Of a DNA stretch of 64,000 nt, positions 63,939 to 64,000 are shown piece after piece. The stretch is from positions 2,780,001 to 2,844,000 of the forward strand of contig OU696590.1 in assembly GCA_916048095.2 (NCBI GenBank), read 5' to 3'. Position 1 is the stretch's first letter, and the number at the start of each line of letters is the position of its first letter. The position numbers and the translations under genes were made by a program. The stretch is from Sacculina carcini (Eukaryota > Arthropoda > Thecostraca > Sacculinidae). Below the pieces are notes generated by a model that saw only the letters and a list, made by a program, of their open reading frames with translations, was not told the DNA's origin and made no database searches.

Positions 63939-64000
63939 TCATGAGAACTAACATGGCAAAGAAATGTCCATCTAGCTTAGATCTTTGACGGGCATGATAC
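63939..64000. other. Window end, nothing recognised
   Basis: Short AT-rich sequence to the end of the window. Confidence 0.4.

Noticed and set aside
1-64000. CRISPR arrays, prokaryotic operons or phage genes
   Set aside because: Nothing of the kind: no regular short repeats with unique spacers, no prokaryotic gene arrangement; content is plainly metazoan.

Overview
This is animal nuclear DNA: interrupted genes with GT-AG introns, metazoan protein families (ADAMTS metalloprotease, GAS2-domain cytoskeletal protein, neuroguidin, GINS subunit SLD5), polyadenylation-type signals, long (GT)n/(CA)n tracts and dense transposable elements of invertebrate type. I cannot place the species. The mixture of LINEs, Gypsy and hAT elements fits a repeat-rich invertebrate (a flatworm or other spiralian is my guess, weakly held). 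There is no prokaryotic, CRISPR or viral-genome content.

Host genes. (1) 823-3903 (+): one uninterrupted reading frame for a secreted ADAMTS-like protease with a C-terminal hydrophobic tail. (2) 19975-26464 (+): at least five exons, phase-compatible at every junction, of a GAS2-like microtubule-binding protein whose last exon carries an SxIP EB-binding motif; its expected calponin-homology exons were not found upstream. (3) 24470-25438 (-): an intronless neuroguidin (NGDN) gene lying entirely inside the last intron of gene 2, on the opposite strand. (4) 26893-27603 (-): intronless GINS4/SLD5, convergent with gene 2. (5) 39136-61872 (+, continuing to the right): exons of a very large nuclear protein with an N-terminal helical segment resembling the MED15 helical region, an RRM, a basic region and several C2H2 zinc fingers; its introns are filled with retrotransposons.

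Mobile elements. 5-24 kb is a hAT region: six elements, each with 8-bp flanking repeats that are perfect or nearly so (5132-6408, 12312-13390, 14606-17098, 17820-19846 with 19436-19825 nested in it, and 22031-23529), plus a TA-flanked pogo/mariner-like MITE. 28-50 kb is retrotransposon territory: several copies of an RNase H-bearing I-type LINE (minus 28.0-28.9 kb, plus 34.5-36.7 kb, minus 38.0-38.7 kb, plus 45.2-50.0 kb), a second LINE with a G-poor sense strand (29.1-30.5 kb), a tRNA-derived SINE with a LINE-like tail (30.8-31.0 kb), a degenerate Gypsy element (33.2-39.0 kb) interrupted by LINEs, and a CR1-group LINE (43.0-45.2 kb, minus). 56-64 kb holds a foldback structure with a central MITE, a second Gypsy element (57.5-61.4 kb, minus) interrupted by a LINE tail, and an L2/CR1-like LINE with a long open reverse-transcriptase frame (61.9-63.9 kb, minus).

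I see no evidence for a wholly new enzymatic system. The most unusual items are the predicted architecture of gene 5, three consecutive odd palindromes in an intron of gene 2, the antisense nested NGDN gene, a tandem array bracketed by an inverted GAGCGAGC motif (about 41.9-42.8 kb), and the SINE/LINE shared tails. All calls are by eye from the sequence; no database search was run.
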